Shown: one piece after another, positions 1 through 11,537 of the stretch
How positions within the stretch are numbered: position 1 is the stretch's first letter
How the letters are laid out: every line of letters begins with the position of its first letter
Assembly: GCA_002335605.1 (NCBI GenBank)
Contig: BEDY01000002.1
Coordinates: forward strand, 2,480,001-2,544,000
Direction of reading: 5' to 3'
DNA: 64,000 nt
From: Prillingera fragicola
Taxonomy: Eukaryota; Basidiomycota; Tremellomycetes; Trichosporonales; Trichosporonaceae
Made by a program: the position numbers and the translations under genes
Notes under the pieces: model-generated
Database searches by the model: none
What the model saw: the letters and a program-made list of their open reading frames with translations, nothing else
What the model was told of the DNA's origin: nothing

Positions 1-2
1 TC

Positions 3-755
3 CTGAACCTCGTCCGAATCTTTGACTTTGACCCGGGTGTATCAACGTTCACCCGCTTCAGCATCATGGACAAGCTCTCGTTAACCGCCAAGCGCAACCG
101 CCGCGCCGTGCGCCTTCCCAACTTTGCTGGCGGTGCACTCGATTATGCCTCTGCCCCCACCCTCGTAGTCAGCTTTGACGCCTTCCCTCTCCTCAACTTT
201 GTACCGCGGCCTCCCCTCACGCTCGGGACCATCGAGGGCAACATGGCCAAACGCGTCACCAAGCTCGTGTGCAACATTTACTGCAGCGACGAGATCAACA
301 ATCCAAGCATTCACTCGAGGATCATGAACCACCTCTTCCCGCCCGCCAAGAACATCAAGGACATGGTCTTCGTGTTCCACACCTCAACCACGCCAGTCAC
401 GGCCATGTCGCCGTTTGCGGGCAACTATGACACCGTAGGCGGCCTCGAGTATCTCATGGAGCCTCTTCTCAGCTGCTGCGCGGTGGACCGCCTCAACTTT
501 GTCGTGCGCAAGATCACCTTTGTCGACATTGGCCGCGTCAGTGCCGGGCTCCCCGGCGAGACGCTCCAGGACCGCCACAAACGTATCGGCGCCGGCATCC
601 GGACCCTCGTCAACCGCATCACCGCCATGCCAATGGCCATGCTCGTGCGGAACGGTGTGCAGGTTGATAGCACTCCTGTGACGCGTCTAGTCACCAGCGA
701 CGAGTATCGTGCCGAGATTGGCGACGAGCAGTTTATGATTGAGACTCAGCTTTAG
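3..755 (+). CDS. F-box-like hypothetical protein, 5'-partial
   Basis: The reading frame is open from base 3 through the first ATG at 66 to the TAG at 753-755, so the gene probably begins outside the window; 250 residues are visible. No membrane segment or signal peptide is seen. The part after residue 40 alternates hydrophobic strands and short charged loops, as in the long C-terminal parts of fungal F-box-like proteins, and resembles in style the protein at 55659-57084, which has a clearer F-box-like start. The F-box itself would lie in the missing N-terminus. If the family is right, a role as substrate adaptor for an SCF ubiquitin ligase would be expected, but no catalytic or binding residue supports that here. 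The CDS as real coding sequence is fairly safe; the family call is weak. Confidence 0.6.
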   Translation: MNLVRIFDFDPGVSTFTRFSIMDKLSLTAKRNRRAVRLPNFAGGALDYASAPTLVVSFDAFPLLNFVPRPPLTLGTIEGNMAKRVTKLVCNIYCSDEINNPSIHSRIMNHLFPPAKNIKDMVFVFHTSTTPVTAMSPFAGNYDTVGGLEYLMEPLLSCCAVDRLNFVVRKITFVDIGRVSAGLPGETLQDRHKRIGAGIRTLVNRITAMPMAMLVRNGVQVDSTPVTRLVTSDEYRAEIGDEQFMIETQL

Positions 756-1418
756 CCTCCTTCTCTCTCCGCTCGGTAGGCCGCACGTAAGCAGTAGCTC
801 TGTGATCGTCTCGTCGTCCACCCATGCAACACCATTGAGCAGAGGGCATGTTCACCAGATTAACAGTTAGCGCGTCCATGTTCTGCAGTTCAGCAGTAGC
901 TAGCGTCGTTTACCATCAACAGAGCATCCCTGCGGTCTCGGAGACGCACAGTGGCGTCTCCGCGAGACAAGCCGAATGCCCGTGGCCCGCAGTGTACCTC
1001 AACGGTCAGTCACAACTCTTGTCTTTGGCGTGATGCAAGACAAATGCAAGGCAAGACACGCACGTTTCCAGCACCAAACGTCCGTCCTGTTCATCCGCAG
1101 CAGCATGGACACTGTCCCTTGTTGCATGGTTGGTTTAAAAGATATTTAAGGCTATTCTAACGGTTACGAGCCTGTCGTAGGTGGTATGGTGATCGTTTCG
1201 GCGTCTCGGCATGTCTCTCTATGTCTATGGGGTTACAACTGCGGATGGGGTATAGACTCCTTTCCTTGATAGTCCATTGGGCACTGCCCACTGCCGTATC
1301 TATGGCGGACGATCGCGCCGCGGCCGATGCCGCCGGGCATCTCTCAATGACCTCCCCGTGGCAACATGTGGTGCCAGGCATGCACGTGGTGCCCGAACAA
1401 GAGATAAGCTCTCCATGC
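756..1418. other. Intergenic, no gene seen
   Basis: This gap lies between the stop codons of two converging genes. Only short, compositionally random reading frames are present on both strands. It presumably holds the two 3' untranslated regions. Confidence 0.6.
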
Positions 1419-2963
1419 TCAGGTCAAACCAGCCTGCACGTCGACGACGCGCCTAGCGACGTCCGCAAGGTTGCGCCTGAGCTTGTCGGCCAACAGCGAG
1501 TCGATGGTGTCATCGCCCGTGCTGCCGTTGCGGCCCCGACCACCCGCGCCTGAGGCAAGGTTGCGCTCGAGGTCAGCGAGCAAGGCCGAGGAGGCCTGCT
1601 CGAGGATTTCCACCTCGCTCTCGAGCGCAGCGAGCGCGAGCTTGCTCGCCGTCCGCGCGTGCGGCCGATAGCCGCCAATCTGCACTACGGTAACTGCGTC
1701 GGCATCGAGCGAGCCGTCCTGCTCAAACATGGCTGGGTGGGTGGCGGTGCGCAGGATCTGGACAGTGACGTTGCCGAGGGAGAAGACTGCGGCCGCCGAG
1801 CTCGGGTCGGCCTGGCAGCGCGCGCACGTCTGGGCCGCGAGGTAGGCTGCCGAGCTCGTTGCTGCTGCGTCGAGCGCGACTTCGAGCGGGGAGGAGGTGC
1901 CCGGTGCTGGGGTCGAGAGGAGGCGGAGCCTTGTGCGGAGGCGTGCGAGGATTGGCTCCGGGTGGCACAGGCATTGGGTCGAGACTGGCGATGGGGTTGG
2001 TGACCGCGCCGGTGTGTGGGCCCGCGACGAGGCCATGGGTCCCGGCATTGCCACCGGGTGGGGGCTTGGGCTGTAATGTTGGGCCACAGGGGCCTGCGGG
2101 TGGAGCGTGGGAGTCAGGATATGGTGCTGCATGGGAATGGCGTGACCGAGTGGGATGGAGGGTGAGCGAGAAGGCGCGAAAGGCGTTGTGTCTCGCGGCA
2201 TGGCCGGCATGACTGGAGTGGGTTGGAACTGCTGCTGCTGCTGTTCGGCGCCAGCGCCAACGAGTGACCAGTCGAGCATTTCAATGCTGTCGACGCTCAA
2301 ACTCCCGGGGGTCATGTGCGCCTGGTTTTGAGGCAGCATGGGCATCTTCAGGTCGACATGGGCAGGCGTGGATTGAAAGTGGTGCTGCTGGTACGTCTGG
2401 GGCTCGCCAGCCATGTTACCCCCAAAGACGGCAGCACCAAGCGGCACCTCGTACATGTTTGGGGAAGGCATCAATCTCATCTGCTCCTGGGCGGGCGGTG
2501 CCCAGATGTACTCAGCCATGAGAGGATCGCCTGGGGTGCACGGTGTCGACTCGGGCACGAACATGCCCAGCTGGTGCGGCTGGAAGTGTTGCCGTGCCGA
2601 ATGAAGATCCCCGTGCGATGCCATGTTGTCTGCCATTGCAGAGTGCGAGGACGTGGGCACGGCAGGTGGGCTGAGCGACGCAGTGCCATTGTTCACAGAA
2701 GCCGTCGTTTGACGCACTTTGGTCGGGGGCCGGCCCATGCGTTTGCGAGAACCTTGGGGGTCAGCTTTTTAGGGAGCAAACATGCAACTAGAAAACCTAC
2801 TAAAAGTGCACTCTTCACCACGGTCACTGCAACGCTTGCAACGCCTTGGGCCTGTGGACGTCGAAGGCCCAGCTCCAGAGCAGCGCATCTTGCGCTTGCG
2901 GCACTGGTCACAGCTGGCACGAACAGGCTGCTGGGTGCGGGCAAACACGCAAGCGGCGTCCAT
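1419..2963 (-). CDS. Zn(II)2Cys6 binuclear-cluster transcription factor
   Basis: Two exons (2963-2801, 2752-1419) joined across a 48-nt intron give 498 aa. The join restores the run CTFSSRKRMGRPP, the usual linker after a fungal C6 zinc cluster. The cluster is Cys18-X2-Cys21-X6-Cys28-X13-Cys42-X2-Cys45-X6-Cys52, followed by a basic GRPPTK stretch resembling an AT-hook. The middle is low-complexity, rich in Pro, Gln and His with a short poly-Q run. A CxxC-bearing segment and a Leu-rich helix lie near the C-terminus. It should be a sequence-specific nuclear regulator; its targets are unknown. Start choice: an in-frame ATG also occurs at 3011, but a TATA-like box at 3026-3031 lies too close to it, and the ATG at 2963 has a better ACCACC context. 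Confidence 0.88.
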
Positions 2964-5900
2964 GGTGGTGTTTGGCAGGGATTGATGGTTAGAGTTTAGA
3001 ATTGGGGGCATGGTGGGATGGAAGCTTTATAGTGTGACGGATATGTGTAGGGGGTGAGACGCTCTACGTAACTGAGGTGGGTAGTCTCTTGATTCCAAGA
3101 GAAGAGTACCGAGTGATATACCAACGCGTCGTCTGTGTCGGGCCTATGAATATCTTCTTTGCGACTGTCGCTTACACAAAGACGAGGACCGAGTTATTGC
3201 CCCGCCTGCCACCTTGGCTTTGACGCGCCACTGGACTGGAGCGCCGTCTCGGAATCCGGTCCGCAGGGCACCTCGTGGGGGTTTGCGGGTGATTGACGCT
3301 TGGTGTTGATCTTGGTGCATGTTCGTGCCTTGGGGTTGGGGGTCTCGAGAAGCAGTGGGATGGAAAGCAAACCCCGGTCAGTGGTACGGTGCAAGGTGGT
3401 GGCATGACATGGAACCGGCGTTCGACGTCGGTGTGATTCTGGAATTTCTAGCCCAGGGAAAGAGGCACCCGTACCGCGGCTTTTGATAGGAAACAACGTA
3501 CATTTGACAACCTCTGGGACGACCTCGTGCTGCTGGTCTACCAGCCCGGCGGCGCAGCTGCTAAAACGGCAGAGCACAGGTGGACAGCATGCAGCCCCTG
3601 GCGATGCCGCACCGGCACACCGACTAGTCACCCAGGGTTCATGTCCCAGAAACAACGTGACAGCGGGTACCTGCAGTAGTTAATTGCCACCCTTCCCTAT
3701 CCCTTTCGAACAAGTCAGTGGTATTCCATCATGACAGAGGTACCAAACTAGATCAACCCATGCGGACGCGGGGTCAGCCGTGCCCGCACACCTCTCAGCA
3801 CAAGCATGGCTGAGACAATACTGTTCGGCTGACGCCATACGGCTTGAGCCGTTTGGCGGCTCTACGGTCTTCGGTGTTTCCATGGTCACCGGGCACGCAA
3901 GACTGACTCAGTGAATCGAGTGACCTGTGCTTCGGACGGTCACTGAGCGTTGCGTGCCGTTTTCGCGACTCGTCTGCATGTGCTTCCAATTCGATGCACA
4001 CACCACATTGAGCATACGTGTTCGAACAAGTGCAGCAGATCACACACCGACGTGCGTACTTCAAAGAAGAACGTTTCATCCTGTTCGCGTTTGGAAAGGC
4101 GTCGCCATCCCGCTGCTCCCTTGTCCTGCCGGTCGATCCTCCTGCGTCTCAGCTCGAGACCACAGAGGATGATCCCTGCGCTACCCTGTCCTTCTGACGA
4201 ACATGCATGCCCAGACGCCGTCAGCATTGGGCACTTCTGCATTGATCGACCACGGGATCCCTGTTCATTGACCCAGAGAAACGGCCCCCCAGTACCTGAG
4301 GGATGATCCTTGTTCCTTGACAATGCGGCCCTGCCCACAACTGTCCCGGCGGCTAGTCGTTCTTTGCTGGTTTCGAGGTGACTGACCACGACCGCCCTCT
4401 AAACAAAGTGGATCTGATGAGTGCTCCTGCAGTTGTGCATTGTTCGGACCGTCGTCAAGACCGCCTAGAGTAACGCAGACAGCGGTGGAGCCTACGTTCA
4501 AGCGCTGAAAGCGGTCCTTTCCCCTGCCAAACAGACCGACGATCACACAGCAAGATCGCCCGATGTGCCTCTGCGTAGTTCATGCACTTTCTGTGTACAA
4601 GCATATCATAGATCACTGACGCTGCCTTGGCTTGCCTGCGATACCAGGGGCTGGTTGCAGGAAGCGTGCCCCGGCCAGAGTTTCAACACAAGCCATGCCC
4701 GCATTCTAGCACTTGCATCGGGACGGCGAATGCAGCCTCTCGGGGACGGGCCAACCTTCGAATCCACTAGAGTCAGGCCAGCCCATCCGGTGCTGTAATA
4801 ACGCAGGGTAGAGACCCGGTGAATGCTTATTCGCATCTACACTCGTCTAATGGAGGGACAATTCATTGGTCCAATAGTTTATGCTATGCTTACAACCCCT
4901 CCGCGCGCGGCTGTGAAACGCCACGGCATAGCATCCATGAGGCGGCCCCAACCGTGCGGCGCAAACCAACCCCAAGTTCTCGGCACCAACAGCCCAGGGT
5001 TGTACTTGTCCGATATGGGACCCCGCGCATCTCCACTCTGTCGACATGTATACCACCTGCATGACGCTGGCGACGGCTTGTCGCTTGTGGGTATCGAAGT
5101 CTCGGGATGCCGGGAACACCCCAGTAGCTCCTGCCCTCGCGGTCGCCAGGTCACTGAATATGAGACGAGTTGGGAGTAGTGATCAATAATCCGAGATCGC
5201 TAAACGATCTAGCTCCACTTGTTCAAAACGCGTGTACTGCATTGCGTTTTCACACCCCGGCCATCCACATGACGCGTGCATAGTAACATGGAGAATGGGG
5301 CGATGTGGGCACGCTGTGCACACCGACTTGCGTCGTTGTCGTCGCGACGCGAAATCGAGGGTAGAGACGCGTTCTCGCTTGGAGTACAAACACGGATCTC
5401 TGAAGTACAGCTCAGGCTGCACCGTTTGATCAGACTCCATGGCGCGAAGACGGCGGTCGAACACGGCTCAGACGGCGGCGTCTCGGTACGCAGAAGCGGT
5501 TGAAGCACCACAGAGTTGCAGGGCCAGCTGCCCCACGACTCAATCTTGACAGACACAAGGTTTCGATTGCCCGAGGATGAGACGCACAAGGAGCCCGAGA
5601 ACTTGAAGGCACCCGTGGGCAACGATTGTTTTTTTATGAGGCTTCCTTCTGACGTGGCTATGACGAAGACAGTGCGACTGGCGATGCCGAAGGTTGGGGA
5701 GACTCCTGTGCCGAGTCTGACGCGTTTGTGGCAGGAGACAAACACCCCTGTTTGTTGAAACTAAGGCGCTGCGTATGTACAGTAAAGAAATAGTGTATGC
5801 CGCCCGGGCAGCAATACGGCTGGTTGCTGATTTTGTCTGGCGACTCAAAGGCAGTGGTGTCCTGTGCAAGAACTAGCCGATTGCTGTGACAAAATGCCCC

Positions 5901-6344
5901 GACCTCAAACACAACTGCAAACTGTGCAAGGAAGTATGAGCGTTCAGAGCCGTGACGTGCATTGAGCTGATTATACATGGGAATCGTTGTGGAAACCTCC
6001 AAGAGTTTGACAATATTAAAAGAAATAATAGCACACCATGCCCTGCAGCTTTGGATCAGCAAGCGACGTGGCCGGCCGACTCTCTGCAAAGATCTCCCCT
6101 CGCAGCCCGGTTCTTGCGTGGTAGGGGATAGAAACGAGTGCCAAACTTGTACCACTCTTGCGTAAGCTTGGCACATTAGATTGGTATTCATTTTGCGTCT
6201 TAGGCTGAGGTGGTAAATGCTACACTACACCCGCTCAATGGGTCGGCGCTCGCGGTATGTGTGAGCGCGTCTTCAGTGCCAGTGGACGGTACAGCATGAT
6301 CACGTATGCTACATCATTGTCCTACATAATGAAGCTTTGGGGAT
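2964..6344. other. Long intergenic stretch without a supported gene
   Basis: About 3.4 kb between the upstream region of the Zn2Cys6 gene and the 3' end of the oxidoreductase gene. The longest frames (178 aa at 5209-5745 minus, 177 aa at 5658-6191 minus) have compositions typical of antisense or random sequence and no recognisable motif. No splice-site series or transposon ends were found. Confidence 0.5.
3026..3031 (-). promoter_or_regulatory. TATA-like box of the Zn2Cys6 factor
   Basis: TATAAA on the minus strand lies 63 nt upstream of the ATG at 2963 and only 15 nt upstream of the alternative ATG at 3011. It therefore favours the downstream start. Confidence 0.45.
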
Positions 6345-7544
6345 TTACGCCTCGCCAATCTCAATAACGACCTTGCCCTTTGTCCTGCCTCCCTCAACCT
6401 TGTCATACGCCTCGGCAAACTTGTCCAGAGGGAACACACTATCGACCAAAATCTTCCACCCCTTGTCACCCACAAGCTTGGCGATGGACTCGAGCTCACT
6501 ACCACGGGGCTCAAAGAGCACCCACTTGGCAGCCTTGAGCTCGGTCGTGATCCCCTCGGGACGCGCGTCGGCCGGCTCACCCACGTCTCCGGCAATAGAG
6601 ATGAAGCTACCCCCGGGCGCGATGGCATACCACAGCGCCGCGAGGTTGGCTTTGCCGCCGAAACAGTCAATGATCAAGTCGACGCGATTGTCGGCCGACT
6701 GCTCTGCCCAGTCCTTGACAGCCGTCTTGGAGGTGGTGTAGTCGATCACCTGTGTCGCACCGGCTTCACGAGCAATGTCGGCCTTTGCGCCGCTGCACAC
6801 GCCGACCACGGTCTTGGCGCCAGCGGCCGCAGCGAGGCGGATGGCCCACAGCCCGACACTGCCAGCAGCGCCAGTGACGAGGACACGTACGTTGGCATTC
6901 TTGGCCCGTGCCTCGGCTGCGTTGGAGCTACCATCGACCGCGGCCGGGTCGAGAGACCCATGGTCGAAGAGCGTCTGCCACGCCGTCGTCGACGAAAGGG
7001 GCACGGCGGCTGTCTCGGGCCACGACAGGTGGGCCGGGGCGTGCGCGAGGTAGTCGGCCCTCACGGTCGTGTAAGCGCGCAGCGCACCTGGCGCAGGCGC
7101 GTCGGTCGTCCAGAATACCTTGTCACCGGGCTTGAACTCTACAGCAGCCTCGTGCTCGCCGCCGGGGGTGCCGGACACGATGGTGCCGGCGCCCTCGATG
7201 CCGAGGACGCGGGGGCGTTCCGATGTCTCGTAGAATTCTGGCGAGTCGGATTCCCACTCGCGCTCTCCTAGGCAGGGGCAGGCGGCGTGGACGCGTACGA
7301 GGTAGAAGCCTGGTTTTGCTGTGGGAACGGGTTGGGTGTGGGTTGACAGGGTTTTGGACTTTGGGTCGAGTTGGACAATCGAGGTGATGCTGTCTGGGAG
7401 GGTCATTTTGGGTCGGGTAGTTGAAGAGTTGGTCCTGCAGAGAGTTGCTGTTGGGTTGAAGCGTAGAGTTGGTGGGAGGATGATGTGGGAGCGTGCAAGA
7501 TGACGTAGCGAGTTGGTCGTGAGCCGAGTCACGGCTGTTCGCAT
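6345..7544 (-). CDS. MDR-family zinc-independent (quinone-type) oxidoreductase
   Basis: Single exon, 399 aa. It belongs to the medium-chain dehydrogenase/reductase superfamily: a GroES-like N-terminal barrel, then a Rossmann fold with the NAD(P)H-binding motif VTGAAGSVG (about residues 223-231), the acidic end of the second strand, and a C-terminal FAEAYDKVEGGRTKGKVV segment typical of quinone oxidoreductase-like members. The zinc-ligand set of alcohol dehydrogenases is absent, so an NADPH-dependent reductase of quinones or enones is expected. The first ~45 residues are rich in Arg, Ser and Thr and lack acidic residues, consistent with a mitochondrial presequence. The ATG at 7544 is the first ATG downstream of a TATA element at 7598-7605. 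A shorter paralogue lies at 50235-51323. Confidence 0.85.
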   Translation of the reverse strand: MRTAVTRLTTNSLRHLARSHIILPPTLRFNPTATLCRTNSSTTRPKMTLPDSITSIVQLDPKSKTLSTHTQPVPTAKPGFYLVRVHAACPCLGEREWESDSPEFYETSERPRVLGIEGAGTIVSGTPGGEHEAAVEFKPGDKVFWTTDAPAPGALRAYTTVRADYLAHAPAHLSWPETAAVPLSSTTAWQTLFDHGSLDPAAVDGSSNAAEARAKNANVRVLVTGAAGSVGLWAIRLAAAAGAKTVVGVCSGAKADIAREAGATQVIDYTTSKTAVKDWAEQSADNRVDLIIDCFGGKANLAALWYAIAPGGSFISIAGDVGEPADARPEGITTELKAAKWVLFEPRGSELESIAKLVGDKGWKILVDSVFPLDKFAEAYDKVEGGRTKGKVVIEIGEA

Positions 7545-7597
7545 GGACAAGAGGGGAGATGGAGGGTTTGCTTCTGAGTGAGCAGGTGTCACTGCTG

Positions 7598-7605
7598 TTT
7601 ATATA
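7598..7605 (-). promoter_or_regulatory. TATA box of the MDR oxidoreductase
   Basis: TATATAAA on the minus strand, 54 nt upstream of the start codon at 7544. Confidence 0.5.
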
Positions 7606-7790
7606 GGCATGTCAAGGTGCGAGTAGAGTGGGGGAGAGTGCTGACCAAGAGAGACCAGAGCACGCAAGAGTCAATGGCCGAGGCTGACTAGACTTGTTCA
7701 CAATTCACTAAGGAGGGTGGAGGTGGAGGCACTGTGGATCACGCATGGAGTGAACAAACGGGCGCACTTGGACGAGGTGCGCCACTCTGC

Positions 7791-7798
7791 TTACGTAA
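7791..7798 (+). promoter_or_regulatory. TTACGTAA palindrome upstream of tRNA-Ala
   Basis: An exact 8-bp palindrome ends 4 nt before the tRNA gene at 7803. The same octamer precedes all four tRNA-Ala genes in the window by 2-4 nt. The position suggests a 5'-flanking element for Pol III initiation or factor binding; that role is inferred. Confidence 0.55.
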
Positions 7799-7802
7799 TG
7801 GA

Positions 7803-7884
7803 GGGCGTGTAGCTCAGTTGGTAGAGCGCGTCATTAGCATGAGTCTATTTGACGAGGTCTTTGGTTCGATTCCTAACTCGTCCA
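7803..7884 (+). tRNA. tRNA-Ala(AGC) with a 9-nt intron
   Basis: The cloverleaf reads acceptor GGGCGTG, D-arm GCTC/GAGC, anticodon stem CGTCA/TGACG, loop TTAGCA, a 9-nt intron (TGAGTCTAT) one base 3' of the anticodon, then T38. The T-loop is TTCGATT, the 3' acceptor CTCGTCC and the discriminator A. G3:U70, the main alanine identity pair, is present. There is a U-U mismatch in the acceptor (6:67) and another in the T-stem (51:63), shared by all four copies in the window. A T-run downstream (TTTCTTTTTT) is a Pol III terminator. The intron is the shortest of the four. Confidence 0.85.
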
Positions 7885-8164
7885 TTTCTTTTTTAGTCTT
7901 CCTTTTTCGTTTGCAAGCCGGCCAGGTTCTTCAGTTCCTGTCGCTAGGCGTTGTGAGGCTCTGGGGTGGCTTAACCATGAGTGTGGGATGGAATCTGGTG
8001 GGTCAAGCAGGGACTGTCTCCCTCGCGCGGACCTGCTCTCAGACTGATCATGGTGATCACGGCCGTGAGAATGGAGCTGAGCAGCGCATGCTGCCGTCCA
8101 GTGCGGACCGACTAACCGAATACATGTTTAAGTGATACAAAGGGTGCCCAATTCTAAATCAATC

Positions 8165-10236
8165 TCACACGCTGCGTGGGTCAGCACACCTTCACTGCTG
8201 ATGATGGTAGAATGGAAACTCACCTCATAATCGACATGACCCGGAACTCATGCCCGTTATCAGGATTGCTGCTCTCTTCAAGCACCTCGCACTCAATCCT
8301 GTGATCTCCAGGCTGGACGTCGTGCCAAGTAGTCGCCTCGCCGACACTCCTGTCGTCGTCCCAGTATCCGTCCAGGGTCTGGGTCGTGTCCGAGTTGCCG
8401 TCCAGCACGCAGTTTACTTTACCGAGCGAGTACTGCCTGCTGCGGAGGTAGTAGATCTGAATCTCGCGCGAGGCGGGCACGGCAAACTCGATAGTGGAGC
8501 CGACGCCGCCCTTGGCGACGAGGTAGGATTTGGTCTTTGAATCCTCGCCGTGCCAGGTGTACGTTTCCCAGCCATTGCTCGTCTCGGGCTCAAGGGCGTG
8601 TTCGGGGTTGAGGGCAGCCACGGTCTTGCAATAGGGGGTGAGCTTGGGGGTTGAGGATTCCGGGTGCTCTCGCGAGAACTGCGATAAGAGCGAGAGCTGT
8701 GTTGTGTGAGTTGAAGGTACATGCCGCCATTGTAGCACTCACGCGTGGCACGGGCGACAAGGGGTAGAGCTTGTCCGCATCGGTGTGCCCAGCAGCCTCC
8801 TCAATGTCGTCCATCTCGCACAGTTGAAGGTCGATATAGGCAGCCATGAGCTCAGCAGAGAACTTGTGCCCAATGGGGCCAAACTGTCCCTGTCAGCGGA
8901 AGCCTAGCATTAACCATAGATTACGCTTACGTGACGGAAGTCGACGTCGGCAAGCGACTCGGGGCTGGGCTTGAAGTTGTAGAACCACTCTGAGATCATG
9001 GACAGGTTCTGGAGCTGCTCCGAGAGGACGCCGTTGCGCGGTGCGAATGTAGGGATGTTGTAGAACATTTCCGTGGCGAGGTGCTGACACCGTCAGCCTC
9101 TAGCCTTGCACTTCCTCAAGCCTGTAGCTAAGCTTGACTCACCAGATCACCTCCGTTCATGAGCGTGTCCAGCTCGAGCGAGAATGCCCTACGATCGTCA
9201 GCTACATTCCTCATCTTCCTCGGCACGACTCACTGCATGGACATCACCGCCGGGGCATTGGGACGTTCCATGACCGTGCGGATGAGGTACTCGTAAGAGA
9301 CCGTTCGCTCTGGGATACTGCAGTGAAGTTAGACACCGCACCAGTCTGAGCGTTTACGACTCACGGCTGATCGTTGACTGCCAACTCCACGAGTACGAGG
9401 TCCACTTCAGGAACGTGGATCTGCGAACACATGACAAAGTAGTCGCTACCTGGAGTGGGTCAGTGGGTGGAATTCCGAAGACTGTGCCTATTGCGAGGCG
9501 GGGATTGCTAGCCGGCAATGTTCCGCACGCAACAATCTGCACTTACCTCGTCCAGGTTGAGCACCATTAATGAAGCCATGCTGCTGGCTGTCACCAAGAC
9601 GCTCCATGACCGAGCCTTGAGGCACAGGAAAGCGATCGACGAGGTGGTTGAAGAACTGGACGTGCATGTTGAGCTTGGAGTAGGGCATTGTGTTGTCGGC
9701 CCACACCCCCTGGCCAAAGCTCACAGAGCCGCCAATGATGCCAACGTTGATGGCCTCGCCGCGGCGAAGCCTGGCGAGCACTCGTCGTAGTCGGGTGTTA
9801 TCGCCTGTGTGGGTTAGCGAGGAACCAGGAACCTGGGTAACTCACCAGAGTACGCGACGGAGCGCTCAACCACGTTCTTGCCCCAGTCATGGCAGAGCTG
9901 GCGTCCAGTCTCGCCGGCGGTGCAGATCCCGCAACGCCCACCGCCGGTGGCAGCAGGGGGCGGAGGCGGCGACGCAATAGAAGTGATCATCTGGGTCTGG
10001 GTGACTGTCACAGTCGAAGCTGGGTCCGACACATGCGTAGCTGCGAGCTTGGCAGCAGTGTTGAGATCAAGGTCACCGTCGGCGTACGGGTCGGCAACCG
10101 AGGATGAAGCGTACCTGCTCGCATCAATGCTCATGCCACCGTTGGTCAGGCCGGTGTACATGAGAAAGATGCTGCCCACGAGGGCAATGTTGAAGAGCAG
10201 GCTGACCCGGAGGTACGAGGAGGGGGAAGCGGCCAT
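8165..10236 (-). CDS. Membrane-anchored SGNH/GDSL-type hydrolase
   Basis: Nine exons: 10236-9846, 9804-9547, 9449-9365, 9317-9234, 9188-9143, 9083-8931, 8889-8743, 8678-8224 and 8171-8165, giving 541 aa. Residues ~11-32 form one hydrophobic anchor, then a Pro-rich stalk, so the protein should be type II with its body in the secretory lumen or outside the cell. The catalytic domain has block I GIIGGSVSFGQG (about 152-163, nucleophile Ser in GGSVS), a block III-like LVELAVND (~265) and a block V-like DFRHGQFGPIGHK (~336-348) with a His. After it comes a beta-rich C-terminal domain with Trp/Tyr residues, probably carbohydrate-binding. Esterase or acyl-transfer activity on a surface glycan is plausible; the substrate is unknown. 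The last exon is only 7 nt; reading through its intron would end the protein two residues earlier at a TGA at 8220-8222. Confidence 0.8.
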
Positions 10237-11037
10237 CGCGCGCGTCGGGTCGCGTCTGGGTGTCGCTGAGTCGATGAGATGATTGAGGCGTGGTTGAGCA
10301 GAGGCGGGTAGCGATGCTGCGATGAGATTGCTGTCGTTTCTGAGGAAGAGCAGTAATGAACAAGGAAAGATTGCCAGCCAGCAGCAGTTCTCGCGACAGT
10401 CTAGACCACACGACAGGACGAGCAAAAGCAAAATGCAGGAAAGAACCAGGAAGTCTGCTCGTACGGGACTGGCCAGGCGCGACTGTAGTAGCATAATTTC
10501 AGGAATGGAACACCAGTCAGGGCAGCCATGCCAGGCCAGAAAGTTTGTAATCAAGGCAGAAGACCCAAGGACTGCGCTCTTCTGTACACTCATACATACG
10601 TGCCTGGATGCTTTAAGCTGTTTTGACATCCATTTTCTTTGCTCTGCCCGTGCACCTTCGTCCATGAGATGCTCAGGAACAAACAGGATCAGCACGCGTT
10701 CCCCCCTGTGCCTGCCCGACAAACACTCAGCCACCGTTCCTCGTGATCTGTGACTTCAGTAGGAACATGGACCTACATTGAATTGAAACTCTGGTTGTCG
10801 TGATGCTCATAGCACATAGATGTGTTCTACGGAAAATAATCCTCCTCGCATGCTGTGGTATCTCTGCAACATCTGCAGAGCCACGGCCACCGCGTTGGAC
10901 ATGTTTCCCGAACAAATTGCGTACCGCGGTTGACAAAAACAAGATTCGTCGGCCAGCAGTTTCCGCACCCGCCCGCAGCTGATCCCTGGTCCCAGCCGCT
11001 CCAGCTTCCCTCAAGTCCAAAAAAAAGTAAACTGCAA
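10237..11037. other. Upstream region of the SGNH gene, no other gene
   Basis: About 0.8 kb between the SGNH start codon and a minus-strand tRNA. One frame stays open through it upstream of the SGNH start (hydrophobic, Cys-rich), but it starts with a non-conserved run and has no motif. I treat it as 5' flank. Confidence 0.45.
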
Positions 11038-11124
11038 TGGACGAGTTAGGAATCGAACCAAAGACCTCGTCAAATAGACTGATGAAATGCTAATGACGCG
11101 CTCTACCAACTGAGCTACACGCCC
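11038..11124 (-). tRNA. tRNA-Ala(AGC) with a 14-nt intron
   Basis: Same fold as the copy at 7803-7884, with anticodon stem CGTCA/TGACG, anticodon AGC and a 14-nt intron (TTTCATCAGTCTAT) after A37. The sequence is identical to the copy at 20651-20737. G3:U70 is present and the same two U-U mismatches occur. The 3' flank on the minus strand contains a run of seven T, a good Pol III terminator. Confidence 0.87.
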
Positions 11125-11537
11125 GCTTACGTAAGAGAAGGGGCGTAACAACTGTTTGAGGGGGTGGACCTCGTCGAACCAGACTTGTCGTGATGAGCAG
11201 AACGAGGGTGCACAAATAACAACACAGCCGAGCCACTCCAAGACGCCCTGAAGGTCTCACCGATACGAAGAACGCGGCGTGGGAGTGCCAAGTCTTCTGA
11301 TACCGGTAGATACCGTAGAGCTGGATACTCGCTGCTTCTTCATAGTCGTTATCCGACTTGGTTCCTTGAGATAATGGCAAGTGGTGCGGATGAATACCCG
11401 GTGAGCATGGAGCTGGCTGTAAGTCCCCAGGAGCGACGTGAGTGCACACTCTCTGGGGGAAGTGTCGCTGTAGGTACATCCATGTCTCCTGCCCTTCTCG
11501 CATACTCTTTCCCCTATGACTCCCACAGCTCCGTAGA
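11125..11537. other. Intergenic, no gene seen
   Basis: Apart from the TTACGTAA octamer next to the tRNA, this stretch holds only short random frames. It probably carries the 3' untranslated region of the gene ending at 11538. Confidence 0.5.
11127..11134 (-). promoter_or_regulatory. TTACGTAA palindrome upstream of tRNA-Ala
   Basis: Exact octamer 2 nt upstream of the tRNA gene at 11038-11124, at the position seen for the other tRNA-Ala copies. Confidence 0.55.

Noticed and set aside
5209..5745. 178-codon minus-strand frame in the 3.4-kb gap
   Set aside because: No recognisable motif and no supporting splice sites; similar long chance frames occur elsewhere in the window.
9814..10734. Long N-terminal extension of the SGNH hydrolase frame
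   Set aside because: The extension precedes a well-placed ATG (10236) that opens a signal anchor; the extra part is Cys/Leu-rich without motif.
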